From CAZKFH01 sp050693165 (GTDB taxonomy: Bacteria; Actinomycetota; UBA4738; CALAEC01), in contig JBOGVX010000124.1 of the NCBI GenBank assembly GCA_050693165.1, positions 1 through 10,119 of the forward strand: a stretch of DNA of 10,119 bases, read 5' to 3'. Positions 1 to 6,774 of this stretch are shown here, in pieces. The position numbers and the translations under genes were made by a program. Within the stretch, counting starts at the first letter, position 1, and every line of letters begins with the position of its first letter. A model generated the notes under the pieces. That model worked only from the letters and a program-made list of their open reading frames with translations, ran no database searches and was not told the origin of the DNA.

Positions 1-176
1 GCCGGGGCCTTTCCGTAGACATAGTCGTCGACGGCGGCATCAACGCGGAGACCGGGCGCAGATGCATCTCCGCCGGCGCGACGGTTATCGCGGCTGCGTC
101 CTCGATGTTCCGCGCCGGCGATCCCGTGGAGTCAGCCCGCAAGCTGGCCGAGGCCGCGAGGGGCGACGATGGGTGA
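1..176 (+). CDS. rpe: Ribulose-phosphate 3-epimerase, C-terminal part (partial)
   Basis: Only the last 57 codons are present; the gene enters from the left edge, with the first complete codon at 3. The translation contains VVDGGIN followed by a SAGA segment and AAASSMF, then an amphipathic end helix. This matches the last strands of the Rpe TIM barrel, where the family has a VDGGI loop holding a catalytic Asp and a phosphate-binding GSAIF-like loop (here ASSMF). The family enzyme interconverts ribulose 5-phosphate and xylulose 5-phosphate in the cytosol (pentose phosphate pathway). Its stop codon overlaps the start of the response regulator by 8 nt (ATGGGTGA), so the two are probably co-transcribed and translationally coupled. 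Its substrate is also a riboflavin precursor used by RibBA downstream. Confidence 0.88.
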   Translation, partial: RGLSVDIVVDGGINAETGRRCISAGATVIAAASSMFRAGDPVESARKLAEAARGDDG

Positions 177-1119
177 CGTCCTGCTAGTCGTCGACGACGA
201 CCCGGATATCGCGCGCTTCATCGAGGTGAACCTGCGAACTCACGGCTTCGAGGTCCATCTGGCTTCCGACGGGGTCGAGGCCCTCGAGAGGGCGCAGGAG
301 ATCCGGCCCGACCTCGTACTCGTGGACGTGATGATGCCTCGCATGGATGGGTTCCAGGTCGTGGACCACTTGCGCTCGGATCCTCGGACCGCGAACACCT
401 CGATCATCATGCTGACCGCGAAGGCACTGACCGCGGACAAGGTGCTCGGCATCACGGCGGGAGCGGACGACTACATCATCAAGCCGTTCGACCCCGTCGA
501 GCTCGTCGCCCGCGTGAAGGGAACCCTCCGCCGTGCCAGGGAGATGCGAGCCATCTCGCCGCTCACAGGCCTGCCGGGGAACGCGCGCATCCACGACGAG
601 CTGCTCGGGCGCATCGCTTCAAATCGACCTTTCGCGCTCCTCTACGCCGACCTCGACAACTTCAAGGCATACAACGACCACTATGGCTTCCTGCGTGGAG
701 ACGACGCACTGCGCCAGATCGCTCGGGCCATCCAGGACACCTGCCTCCAGCTGGGGGGGAGCGAGGTGTTCGTCGGTCACCTGGGCGGTGACGACTTCGT
801 CATGGTAGCGCCGGTCAGTTTGGCCGAGGAGCTGTGCCGGCAGATCATCGAGGCCTGCGAGAAGGTCATCACGGGGCTGTACGAGGAGGAGGACCGGACG
901 CGAGGCTTCGTCGAGCTCGAGAACCGTCAGGGCAAGCTGGAGCGCTTCCCGCTGTTGTCCGTGTCGATCGGCGTCGCGACCACGGACAGGCGGAGCTACT
1001 CTCATCCAGGCGAGGTCGTGAGCGTCGCCACCGAGCTGAAGGAGTTCGCCAAGCGCACCGAGGGCTCGAAATACGTCTTCGACAGGCGGTCGGACACGGG
1101 TCCCGAAGGCCAGCGGTAG
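169..1119 (+). CDS. Response regulator with REC and GGDEF (diguanylate cyclase-type) domains
   Basis: 316 aa. Residues 1-122 form a receiver domain: acidic cluster D9-D11, phospho-acceptor D53 (LVDVMMPRMDG), T83, and K105 in IIKPF. Residues 130-310 form a GGDEF domain with SPLTGLPGN at 130-138, metal-binding ADLDNFK at 160-166 and active-site loop GGDDF at 206-210. The fourth loop residue is Asp in place of the usual Glu, a conservative change. I see no RxxD inhibitory site at the usual place five residues before GGDDF. The likely role is phosphorylation-controlled synthesis of cyclic di-GMP, though activity with GGDDF is inferred. The ATG overlaps the rpe stop and has GAGGGG at 158-163 as ribosome site. 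No cognate kinase is adjacent; the partial kinase at the right end is the only other two-component part in the window. Confidence 0.9.
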   Translation: MGDVLLVVDDDPDIARFIEVNLRTHGFEVHLASDGVEALERAQEIRPDLVLVDVMMPRMDGFQVVDHLRSDPRTANTSIIMLTAKALTADKVLGITAGADDYIIKPFDPVELVARVKGTLRRAREMRAISPLTGLPGNARIHDELLGRIASNRPFALLYADLDNFKAYNDHYGFLRGDDALRQIARAIQDTCLQLGGSEVFVGHLGGDDFVMVAPVSLAEELCRQIIEACEKVITGLYEEEDRTRGFVELENRQGKLERFPLLSVSIGVATTDRRSYSHPGEVVSVATELKEFAKRTEGSKYVFDRRSDTGPEGQR

Positions 1120-1122
1120 CCG

Positions 1123-1128
1123 TATACT
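1123..1128 (+). promoter_or_regulatory. Probable -10 element of the riboflavin operon promoter
   Basis: TATACT lies 4 nt after the response regulator stop and about 20 nt before the FMN riboswitch, where a leader promoter is expected. Transcription would start near 1135. I could not find a convincing -35 hexamer at 16-19 nt spacing, so this rests on the -10 and its position. There is no terminator hairpin between the response regulator and this site, so read-through from rpe is also possible. Confidence 0.5.
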
Positions 1129-1149
1129 TGGCCTGAATCCAATAAGGAT

Positions 1150-1272
1150 CGTCTTCGGGGCGGGGTGGAAATCCCCACCGGCGGTGAGAGTCCGCGACCC
1201 CCTGAGAGCCACTCAGGGGTTGACCCGGTGAAATTCCGGGACCGACGGTCAGAGTCCGGATGGGAGAAGGCG
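1150..1272 (+). ncRNA. FMN riboswitch (RFN element)
   Basis: The conserved RFN blocks are all present in order: TCTTCGGGGC near the 5' end, AATCCCCACCGGCGGT, AGTCCGCGAC, a variable 8-bp stem (1199-1206 pairing with 1212-1219), CCGGTGAAATTCCGGGACCG, CGACGGTCAGAGTCCGGATG, and the closing GGAGAAGG. The basal helix P1 pairs 1150-1156 with 1266-1272 over 7 bp including one G-U. In this family FMN binding lowers expression of riboflavin genes, and the next gene is ribD. No U-tract follows the aptamer, so control of translation start (or a Rho-dependent mechanism) seems more likely than intrinsic termination. Confidence 0.96.
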
Positions 1273-1334
1273 AGTCTGCGGGCGCGCTGGCGCTCGCATG
1301 CTCCGCGTCCCCACCGTCCCGGGAAAGGCTTCGA

Positions 1335-2435
1335 GTGGACGACGTCTGGATGCGGAAGGCCATGGAGCTCGCGGGTCGGGGGACCGGCCTCGTATCACCC
1401 AATCCCCTCGTCGGCGCCGTGGTCGTCCGCGACGACGAGGCCGTGGGGGAGGGCTGGCACGAGGGACCCGGGAGGCTCCATGCCGAGGCTGTCGCGCTCG
1501 CTGCGGCTGGAAAGAAGGCTCGCGGGGCGACTCTCTACGTAACGCTCGAGCCATGCGCCCACCAGGGGAAGAATCCTCCTTGCGTCCCACTCGTCATCGA
1601 CTCGGGAATCGCCCGAGTCGTCGTCGCTACCCTCGACCCCAATCCGCTCGTCGACGGCCGCGGGATCGCTGCCCTGCGAGGTTCGGGCATAGAAGTGGAG
1701 ACCGGCGTTCGCGAGCACGATGCACTTCGGCAGAACGCCGGGTTCATCAAGCACATCCGGACTGGGCTCCCGCACGTAACCCTCAAGATGGCGGCCTCCC
1801 TCGACGGCAAGGCCGCGGCCAGAGACGGGACCTCCAAGTGGATCAGCGGAGGACCGGCCCGCGAGGAGGTTCATCGGCTCCGTGCAACCGCGGGAGCGAT
1901 CGTGGTGGGTGCGGGGACGGCCTTCCGTGACGATCCATCGCTCACTGCTCGTCACCCCGAGTTTCCCGGCCGCCGGCCTCTTCGAGTGATCGTCGACGGT
2001 GCAGGCATCGTTCCCGAGACCCACTCGGTCTTCACGGATCAAGCCGCCCCCACGCTGGTGGTGACCAGCGAGTCGGCGCCGGCCGGACTTCGGGATGCCT
2101 GGGCCGATGCGGGCGCGGAGGTGCTGGTCCTTGCGGAGCCGGGCTCCCATCGAGTCGCTATGGACAGGCTGCTCGCCGAGCTCGGGAAGCGAGAGATCCA
2201 GCGTGTGCTGATCGAAGGTGGACCAACGCTCGCCTGGGAGGTCGTGCGGCTCGGTCTCGTGGACGAGCTGGTGCTGTTCCTCGCCCCGATCCTCGTGGGC
2301 GGACGTGACGCGCCGAGCGTGCTGATGGGCGAGGGGATCGCGAGCATCGCCGACCCCCATCGCGTGAATGTGATCGAGGTGAGCCGCGTGGGCGACGACA
2401 TAAAGGTGGTTGCGGATGTTCACCGGGATAGTTGA
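1335..2435 (+). CDS. ribD: Bifunctional diaminohydroxyphosphoribosylaminopyrimidine deaminase / 5-amino-6-(5-phosphoribosylamino)uracil reductase
   Basis: 366 aa from the GTG at 1335. The N-terminal cytidine-deaminase-like zinc domain shows H49-A-E51 and P73-C74 with C83 (PCAHQGKNPPC). The C-terminal reductase domain starts near residue 145 (LKMAASLDGK, then SKWISGG, RRPLRVIVDG, LIEGGPTLAWEV). It catalyses the second and third steps of riboflavin synthesis, deamination and then NADPH-dependent reduction of the ribosyl side chain. The GTG is chosen because GGGAAAGG (1321-1328) lies 6 nt upstream and the encoded protein begins VDDVWMRKAMELA, as expected for the family. An in-frame ATG at 1260 lies inside the riboswitch and would add 25 unrelated residues. 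The gene is first in the riboswitch-controlled operon and overlaps ribE by 20 nt. Confidence 0.95.
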   Translation: MDDVWMRKAMELAGRGTGLVSPNPLVGAVVVRDDEAVGEGWHEGPGRLHAEAVALAAAGKKARGATLYVTLEPCAHQGKNPPCVPLVIDSGIARVVVATLDPNPLVDGRGIAALRGSGIEVETGVREHDALRQNAGFIKHIRTGLPHVTLKMAASLDGKAAARDGTSKWISGGPAREEVHRLRATAGAIVVGAGTAFRDDPSLTARHPEFPGRRPLRVIVDGAGIVPETHSVFTDQAAPTLVVTSESAPAGLRDAWADAGAEVLVLAEPGSHRVAMDRLLAELGKREIQRVLIEGGPTLAWEVVRLGLVDELVLFLAPILVGGRDAPSVLMGEGIASIADPHRVNVIEVSRVGDDIKVVADVHRDS

Positions 2436-2994
2436 GGAGCGCGGCCGGGTGCGGTCCGCCGGCCGGAGGCTCGAGATCGAGGCCGCGAGCGTCTCCACCG
2501 ACGCATCCCTGGGGGACTCGATCTCGGTGAACGGCGTGTGTCTGACGGTCGCGGAGCGGCACAACGGGACGCTCTCGTTCGACCTGGCGGAGGAGACCAT
2601 CGATCGGTCGACGCTCGGGGCGCTTTCCGCGGGCGATCCCGTGAACCTGGAGCGCCCGGTCACGCCGGTCACGAGGCTCGGCGGCCATCTGGTTCAGGGC
2701 CACGTCGACGCCGTGGCAACGGTGGTGACGAGTGAGCCCGCCGAGGGCGGGGAGATCATGACGATCTCGATACCGGCCGAGCTGCGGCCTTACATAGTCG
2801 AGAAGGGCTCGATCGCCGTCGACGGCGTGAGCCTCACCGTGGCGAGCGTCGATGGCGGGAGCTTCAATGTGGCGCTCATCCCGCACACGCTCGGGGCCAC
2901 GACGCTTGGAACAGTTGAGGTCGGAGATGGGGTCAATCTGGAAGTGGACGTGATCGCGAAGTATGTAGAGAGCCTGCTTGGGAGGAGACCATGA
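2416..2994 (+). CDS. ribE: Riboflavin synthase alpha chain
   Basis: 192 aa. The enzyme dismutates two 6,7-dimethyl-8-ribityllumazine molecules into riboflavin and the pyrimidinedione substrate of RibH. The sequence shows the expected two repeated lumazine-binding domains: the first begins MFTGIVEERG and carries VNGVCLTV (residues 37-44), and the second follows GGHLVQGHVDA and carries VDGVSLTV. The N-terminal MFTGIVE is diagnostic. The ATG at 2416 is preferred over a TTG two codons earlier because MFTG is the conserved beginning and AAAGGTGG (2402-2409) is well placed. The start lies 20 nt inside the end of ribD, and the stop overlaps the ribBA start (ATGA), indicating translational coupling. 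Confidence 0.95.
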   Translation: MFTGIVEERGRVRSAGRRLEIEAASVSTDASLGDSISVNGVCLTVAERHNGTLSFDLAEETIDRSTLGALSAGDPVNLERPVTPVTRLGGHLVQGHVDAVATVVTSEPAEGGEIMTISIPAELRPYIVEKGSIAVDGVSLTVASVDGGSFNVALIPHTLGATTLGTVEVGDGVNLEVDVIAKYVESLLGRRP

Positions 2995-4262
2995 AAGGGG
3001 ACACCCGCGAGACAAGTGTGAGCGTCCACACGGACGACGACGTGTTCGCAACGGTCGAGCAGGCCCTAGAGGAGATCCGCACGGGCCGCATGGTGATCGT
3101 CGTGGACGACGCGGATCGCGAGAACGAAGGCGATCTCATCATCGCGGCAGAGAAGACCACCCCCGAGGCCCTGGCCTTCATGGTGCGCCACACCAGCGGC
3201 GTCGTGTGCATGCCGGTCGTGGGGGAGCGTCTCGACGAGCTCCAGATTCCGATGATGGTGAACGACAGCACGGACTCCCAGCGGACGGCGTTCACGGTTT
3301 CGATCGACGTCACGAAGGACACGACAACGGGGATATCGGCGGCCGATCGCGCCGCGACGATCCTTGCCGTCATCGATCCCGAGACGAAGCCAGCCGACCT
3401 GGTTCGCCCCGGTCACGTGTTTCCGCTTCGCTACCGGGAAGGCGGAGTGCTCAAGCGCGCCGGACATACCGAGGCGGCGGTCGATCTCGCCAAACTCGCC
3501 GGCCTGTATCCCGCGGGTGTCCTCTGCGAGATCGTGAACGACGACGGCACGATGGCCAGGCTGCCGGACCTGGTGCGCTTCGCTCGCCAGCACGGGCTGC
3601 TCATCCTGTCGATCGCACAGATGATCGAGTACCGGCGCCGCCGAGAGCTCCTCGTCAGCAGGGTTGCGGAGGCGGGTATCCCCACGGAGTACGGGGAGTT
3701 CCGCGCCCTCGGCTACGAGAGCCTCGTGGACGGAAGGGTGCACGTGGCGATGGTGCTCGGCGAGCTCGGCGAGGGGGACGACATCCTGGTGCGTGTCCAT
3801 TCCGAGTGCCTCACCGGTGACGTGTTCCACTCTCTCCGGTGCGACTGCGGTACGCAGCTCGACGATGCGCTCCGCAAGATCGGCGCCGCCGGTCGCGGCG
3901 TCCTCCTGTACATCCGGGGCCACGAGGGGAGGGCGATCGGCCTCACCCACAAGCTTCGCGCCTACCAGCTCCAGGAGCAGGGCCGCGACACGGTCGAGGC
4001 GAACGAGGAGCTCGGCTTCGCCGCCGACCCGCGCGACTACGGGATCGGCGCGCAGATCCTCTACGACATCGGTGTGCGCAGCATGCGGCTGATGACGAAC
4101 AACCCGGCGAAGCGAGCGGGGCTCGACGGCTACGGCCTCTCGATCGCGGAGAGGGTGCCGCTCGAGACGAAGCCCACGCTAGAGAACACGGCCTACCTCC
4201 GCGCGAAGCGCGAGAAGATGGGACACATCCTCACGAACCTCGAGGAGGTCGAGGGCGCATGA
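2991..4262 (+). CDS. ribBA: Bifunctional 3,4-dihydroxy-2-butanone-4-phosphate synthase / GTP cyclohydrolase II
   Basis: 423 aa, a usual length for RibBA. Residues about 18-215 are the DHBP synthase part: DDADRENEGD at 39-48 (acidic metal-binding loop), RHTSGVVC, then TKDTTTGISAADRA and a PGHVFPLR segment. This part makes the four-carbon unit from ribulose 5-phosphate. Residues about 220-420 are GTP cyclohydrolase II: zinc cysteines C273, C284 and C286 (ECLTGDVFHSLRCDC), RGHEGRAIGL at 309-318, and a TNNPAKRAGLDGYGL segment. This part opens GTP to start the pathway. A315 replaces the Gly I would expect in EGRGIGL; this looks tolerable. GGAGG at 2981-2985 lies 5 nt before the ATG. The gene overlaps both neighbours by 4 nt (ATGA). 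Confidence 0.96.
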   Translation: MKGDTRETSVSVHTDDDVFATVEQALEEIRTGRMVIVVDDADRENEGDLIIAAEKTTPEALAFMVRHTSGVVCMPVVGERLDELQIPMMVNDSTDSQRTAFTVSIDVTKDTTTGISAADRAATILAVIDPETKPADLVRPGHVFPLRYREGGVLKRAGHTEAAVDLAKLAGLYPAGVLCEIVNDDGTMARLPDLVRFARQHGLLILSIAQMIEYRRRRELLVSRVAEAGIPTEYGEFRALGYESLVDGRVHVAMVLGELGEGDDILVRVHSECLTGDVFHSLRCDCGTQLDDALRKIGAAGRGVLLYIRGHEGRAIGLTHKLRAYQLQEQGRDTVEANEELGFAADPRDYGIGAQILYDIGVRSMRLMTNNPAKRAGLDGYGLSIAERVPLETKPTLENTAYLRAKREKMGHILTNLEEVEGA

Positions 4263-4738
4263 AGGTCCGCGAGGGTTCGCTGGGGGAGCTGGCCGGTCGC
4301 AGGTTCGCGATCGCAGCGTCCCGCTTCAACGGGATAGTTACCTCAAAGCTCGTGGAGGGCGCGATCTCGGCGTTCCAGCGTCACGGAGTGGTCGAGGAGG
4401 ACGTGGAGATGGCCTGGGCTCCAGGCGCCTTCGAGCTGCCGCTGGTGGCACAGAGGCTCGCGGTTTCCGGGCAGTTCGACGCGATCGTGTGTCTCGGCGC
4501 CGTGATCCGGGGCGAGACCGCCCACTTCGACTTCGTCGCGGGCGAATGCGCCCGCGGGATCCAGCGAGTAACTCTGGACACCGGCGTCCCCTGCGTGTTC
4601 GGCGTACTGACCACAGAGACCCTGGAGCAGGCCCTGGATCGAGCAGGCGGCAAGCACGGCAACAAGGGATGGGAGTCGGCGACCGCCGCGATCGAGATGG
4701 CGTCGCTGCTCGACGAGCTGCCCAAGCAGGAGGGCTGA
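4259..4738 (+). CDS. ribH: 6,7-dimethyl-8-ribityllumazine synthase
   Basis: 159 aa, normal for lumazine synthase. It condenses the RibD product with the four-carbon unit from RibBA. Visible family signatures are SRFNGIVTSKLVEGA near the N-terminus, APGAFELPLVAQRL in the middle, GAVIRGETAHFDFVA with the catalytic-type H89, and the C-terminal GGKHGNKGWESA phosphate-binding segment. The family assembles into pentamers or 60-subunit shells in the cytosol. The ATG overlaps the ribBA stop (ATGA), with AGGAGG at 4243-4248. An in-frame extension far upstream inside ribBA is rejected because homology begins at this ATG. All activities needed from GTP and ribulose 5-phosphate to riboflavin are now present in one operon, apart from the pathway phosphatase. 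Confidence 0.96.
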   Translation: MKVREGSLGELAGRRFAIAASRFNGIVTSKLVEGAISAFQRHGVVEEDVEMAWAPGAFELPLVAQRLAVSGQFDAIVCLGAVIRGETAHFDFVAGECARGIQRVTLDTGVPCVFGVLTTETLEQALDRAGGKHGNKGWESATAAIEMASLLDELPKQEG

Positions 4739-4741
4739 GGG

Positions 4742-5092
4742 ATGATCGTCGAGAAGCCGTGGGGAAAGGTCGCCACCTACGCCCTCAACCAGCCATCATC
4801 CGTTCGGGTGATCACGATCGAGCCCGGGCAGGTGACCAGTGAGCACTACCACCAGCTACGAGACGAGATGTGGGTCGTGCTGGACCCGGGTCTGCGTATC
4901 CAGATAGGGAATCGCGAGATCGACGCAGATCCGGGATCAGAGTTCGTGGTCCCCGCCGAGGAGCCTCACCGGATCACCAATAACGGTGAGAAGCGAGGAC
5001 GGGTGCTTGAGATCGCGCACGGGTACACGACCGAGGACGACACGTTCAGGCTTCAGGACGACTACGGACGGCCCTTGGAGCCGAAGTGGTAG
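4742..5092 (+). CDS. Small cupin protein, phosphomannose isomerase type II-like
   Basis: 116 aa, a single cupin domain. It begins with EKPWGK (4-9) and carries the metal set H35, H37, E42 (HYHQLRDE) and H76 (EEPHRI). It ends with EDDTFRLQDDYGRP. The RPWG-like start and EDD...DxYGR ending are hallmarks of the cupin domain of type II mannose-6-phosphate isomerases/GDP-mannose pyrophosphorylases, here as a stand-alone domain. A sugar-phosphate isomerase role is therefore possible, but the substrate cannot be read from the sequence. It starts 4 nt after the ribH stop with AGGAGGG at 4728-4734, so it is very probably the last gene of the riboflavin transcript. Its 3' end overlaps the convergent HD-GYP gene by 31 nt. 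Confidence 0.82.
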   Translation: MIVEKPWGKVATYALNQPSSVRVITIEPGQVTSEHYHQLRDEMWVVLDPGLRIQIGNREIDADPGSEFVVPAEEPHRITNNGEKRGRVLEIAHGYTTEDDTFRLQDDYGRPLEPKW

Positions 5093-6192
5093 TCCTGCCT
5101 GGTGACGACGTCGATCACCCGTCCGCCGTCTGAGGAAGTCTCGATGACGATGGCCGGCTCCTCGACCGGGAGCTGAACCTGGACCGAGGCGGCCGTGTAG
5201 ATCTCGCCCTGCCAGTACAGATCCTCAAGGAGCGCGACGATCTCCGGCTCGAACGACTTGCCCGAGTGGGTACGCAGGTAATCGAGCACCTCCGGAACCG
5301 GCTGCGGCCGCCGGTACGGACGGTTGCACGTGAGCGCCTCGAACACGTCGGCGACCGCGACGATCCGGCCGGTGAGGGGGATTGCCTCGCCCTCCAGGCC
5401 CCGCGGGTAGCCCGATCCGTCCCACTTCTCGTGATGGGACCGGACACCCTCCGCGATCTGGCGAAGGTCCGCGGACACCGAAAGCAGGAGGTTGGCGCCG
5501 ATGTCCGAGTGGCGTCGCATCGAGACGACCTCGTCCGGAGTGAGTGATCCGGGCTTCTGAAGGATCCTCTCCGGGATGGCGATCTTGCCGAGATCGTGAA
5601 GGAGCCCCGCCCAGTAAACGGCCCGCAACGTCCCCTGGGCGAGGCCCATCGTGATCCCGATCGCTCGCGCGTTGTGAGCGACCCGGGAGGAGTGGCCGCT
5701 CGTCGGTTTGTCCCTGAGGTCGACCGTCGAGGCGAACGTGCTGAGCGTCCGCGAGTGGAGGGTCGAAAGCTTCTCTGCAAGCGCACGGTTCTGGGCAAGC
5801 CGCCGTTCCAGCAGCGCGTGGGCTGCGCCGAAGGCCCACCCGATCAGGGTGAACATCAGCGCGCGAACCATCCACGAGCCCGTGGCCTCTGCCGAGGCGG
5901 TCACGGCGGGCGAGCTGGCCAGACCCGCGACGAGACCCGCGACCATGCTTCCCCACGACTTGAACAGGACCGCCGACAGGAGGATGGGCAGGTAGAGGAG
6001 GTGAACGAAGGGAGTGGGAAGTCCTCCCGACTGACCTATCGCCCAGACGCCGGCAAGCATCAGCACCGACACGCCGGCGCTTCCTGCGACGAGGCGGCCG
6101 AGCCGCGCGCCGCGCACGGACTCGAGTAGCTCGCGGGATATCGCGAAGACCCTGCTCGTTCTTGACTCACTGCGGGGAAGTGCATGGGCCAT
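5062..6192 (-). CDS. Membrane-anchored HD-GYP domain protein, probable cyclic di-GMP phosphodiesterase
   Basis: 376 aa. The N-terminal part holds about four hydrophobic helices (roughly residues 34-53, 61-78, 82-98 and 107-128), so it is an inner-membrane protein with a small sensor region of no family I recognise. A short charged helix (129-150) leads to an HD-GYP domain at about 150-345: H167, H199-D200 in LLHDLGK, a KPGSLTPDE segment, H228, HHEKWDGSGYP at 253-263 and ADVFEALTCNRPYR. All canonical metal-binding and GYP positions are present, so hydrolysis of c-di-GMP is the best guess. The ATG at 6192 is the only usable early start; its nearest SD (AGGAG, complement of 6208-6212) is 15 nt away, farther than ideal. 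The last 31 nt overlap the cupin gene on the other strand. Confidence 0.9.
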   Translation of the reverse strand: MAHALPRSESRTSRVFAISRELLESVRGARLGRLVAGSAGVSVLMLAGVWAIGQSGGLPTPFVHLLYLPILLSAVLFKSWGSMVAGLVAGLASSPAVTASAEATGSWMVRALMFTLIGWAFGAAHALLERRLAQNRALAEKLSTLHSRTLSTFASTVDLRDKPTSGHSSRVAHNARAIGITMGLAQGTLRAVYWAGLLHDLGKIAIPERILQKPGSLTPDEVVSMRRHSDIGANLLLSVSADLRQIAEGVRSHHEKWDGSGYPRGLEGEAIPLTGRIVAVADVFEALTCNRPYRRPQPVPEVLDYLRTHSGKSFEPEIVALLEDLYWQGEIYTAASVQVQLPVEEPAIVIETSSDGGRVIDVVTRQDYHFGSKGRP

Positions 6193-6391
6193 GGGAGCGT
6201 AAGATTGCTCCTGAACGACGACTCTGGATAGTCGGAATTTCGGCGGAGGGACTCGTCCCCCGTTCGGAGGACTGCGCTTGTAGTAGGAGGACTGTCATTG
6301 ATGGTCGAAATTGGCCTTGCGTGCTGCGCTCTGTGCTAGTCTCCCGGACCGTTGGATCGGCGGGCTGCCGCCGCGTAGCAAGGAGGTAGGT
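6193..6391. other. Divergent intergenic region between the HD-GYP and cold-shock genes
   Basis: 199 nt without a credible gene. It must hold the promoters for two divergent genes. I can propose the cold-shock promoter (6311-6342) but no convincing promoter for the - strand gene. GGAGGACTG occurs twice (near 6265 and 6287), possibly by chance or as a small operator-like direct repeat. A strong ribosome site sits at the right end. Confidence 0.6.
6311..6342 (+). promoter_or_regulatory. Possible cold-shock gene promoter with extended -10
   Basis: TGC-TAGTCT at 6334-6342 fits the extended -10 pattern TGnTAnnnT common in actinobacterial housekeeping promoters. The best upstream -35-like hexamers are TTGGCC (6311-6316, spacing 20) and TTGCGT (6317-6322, spacing 14), neither ideal. 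Transcription from near 6349 would give a leader of about 43 nt. Confidence 0.4.
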
Positions 6392-6595
6392 TTGGCCCAG
6401 GGAACGGTGAAGTGGTTCAGCAACGAGAAGGGGTACGGGTTCATCGCCCGTTCCGACGGGGAGGATGTGTTCGTACACTTCTCCGCGATCACCGGAGACG
6501 GCTACAAGACCCTCAACGAGGGCCAAGAAGTCGAGTTCGACATCGTCGATGGCCCCAAGGGCCAACAGGCAGCGAACGTCCGTCCGGTCGGGTAG
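6392..6595 (+). CDS. csp: Cold-shock protein (CspA family)
   Basis: 67 aa, the standard size of a bacterial cold-shock domain. It binds single-stranded RNA/DNA through RNP1 (KGYGFI, residues 13-18) and RNP2 (VFVHF, 26-30), both intact, and begins MAQGTVKWF as the family does. The start is taken as TTG at 6392: it encodes the conserved N-terminus directly and sits 4 nt after a near-perfect ribosome site, AAGGAGGT (6380-6387). The in-frame ATG at 6311 would add 27 residues of unrelated sequence and overlap the proposed promoter. A terminator follows 19 nt after the stop, so this is a monocistronic gene. Proteins of this family act as RNA chaperones in the cytoplasm. Confidence 0.95.
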   Translation: MAQGTVKWFSNEKGYGFIARSDGEDVFVHFSAITGDGYKTLNEGQEVEFDIVDGPKGQQAANVRPVG

Positions 6596-6614
6596 CTCGA
6601 ACCGCGAAGACGTC

Positions 6615-6652
6615 AAGGAGGCCCCCCACCGGGGGCCTCCTTCCTTTCCCCC
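6615..6652 (+). terminator. Rho-independent terminator of the cold-shock gene
   Basis: A perfect 12-bp hairpin: arm AAGGAGGCCCCC (6615-6626), loop CACC, and arm GGGGGCCTCCTT (6631-6642). It is followed by a pyrimidine tract (CCTTTCCCCCT) in place of a clean T-run, as is common in GC-rich genomes. It begins 19 nt after the csp stop. Confidence 0.85.
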
Positions 6653-6680
6653 TCAGGTTTCTCTTTCCCCCTCAGGTTTC
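6644..6680. repeat. Tandem pair of 18-bp direct repeats
   Basis: CTTTCCCCCTCAGGTTTC occurs at 6644-6661 and again at 6663-6680, a period of 19 bp, starting within the terminator tail. A degenerate third version (CTCAG then CTTTCCCC) lies at 6691-6703. It may be a replication-slippage duplication or a regulator site. I cannot tell which. Confidence 0.8.
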
Positions 6681-6774
6681 CGCACGGTCTCTCAGCTTTC
6701 CCCAATATGGCGTCTACCTGAGATGGAGTCGTCCAATCATCTCTGTCAGACCCCCGTGGTTTGCTTCGACGAGC

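Noticed and set aside
1260..1334. ATG at 1260 as ribD start
   Set aside because: It lies inside the FMN aptamer, has no SD, and the extra 25 residues do not look like RibD; GTG 1335 has a good SD.
1395..2672. Long open frame on the - strand across ribD and ribE
   Set aside because: GC-rich codon bias creates long antisense frames. It shows no recognisable motifs, and the + strand here encodes fully conserved RibD and RibE.
2158..3950. Two further ~295-residue - strand frames antisense to the riboflavin genes
   Set aside because: Low-complexity Arg/Pro/His-rich translations with no family features, opposite conserved enzymes.
6412..6774. N-terminal extension of the DUF559-type protein through csp
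   Set aside because: This frame is a shadow of the csp coding region and crosses its terminator; homology starts near the ATG at 6775.
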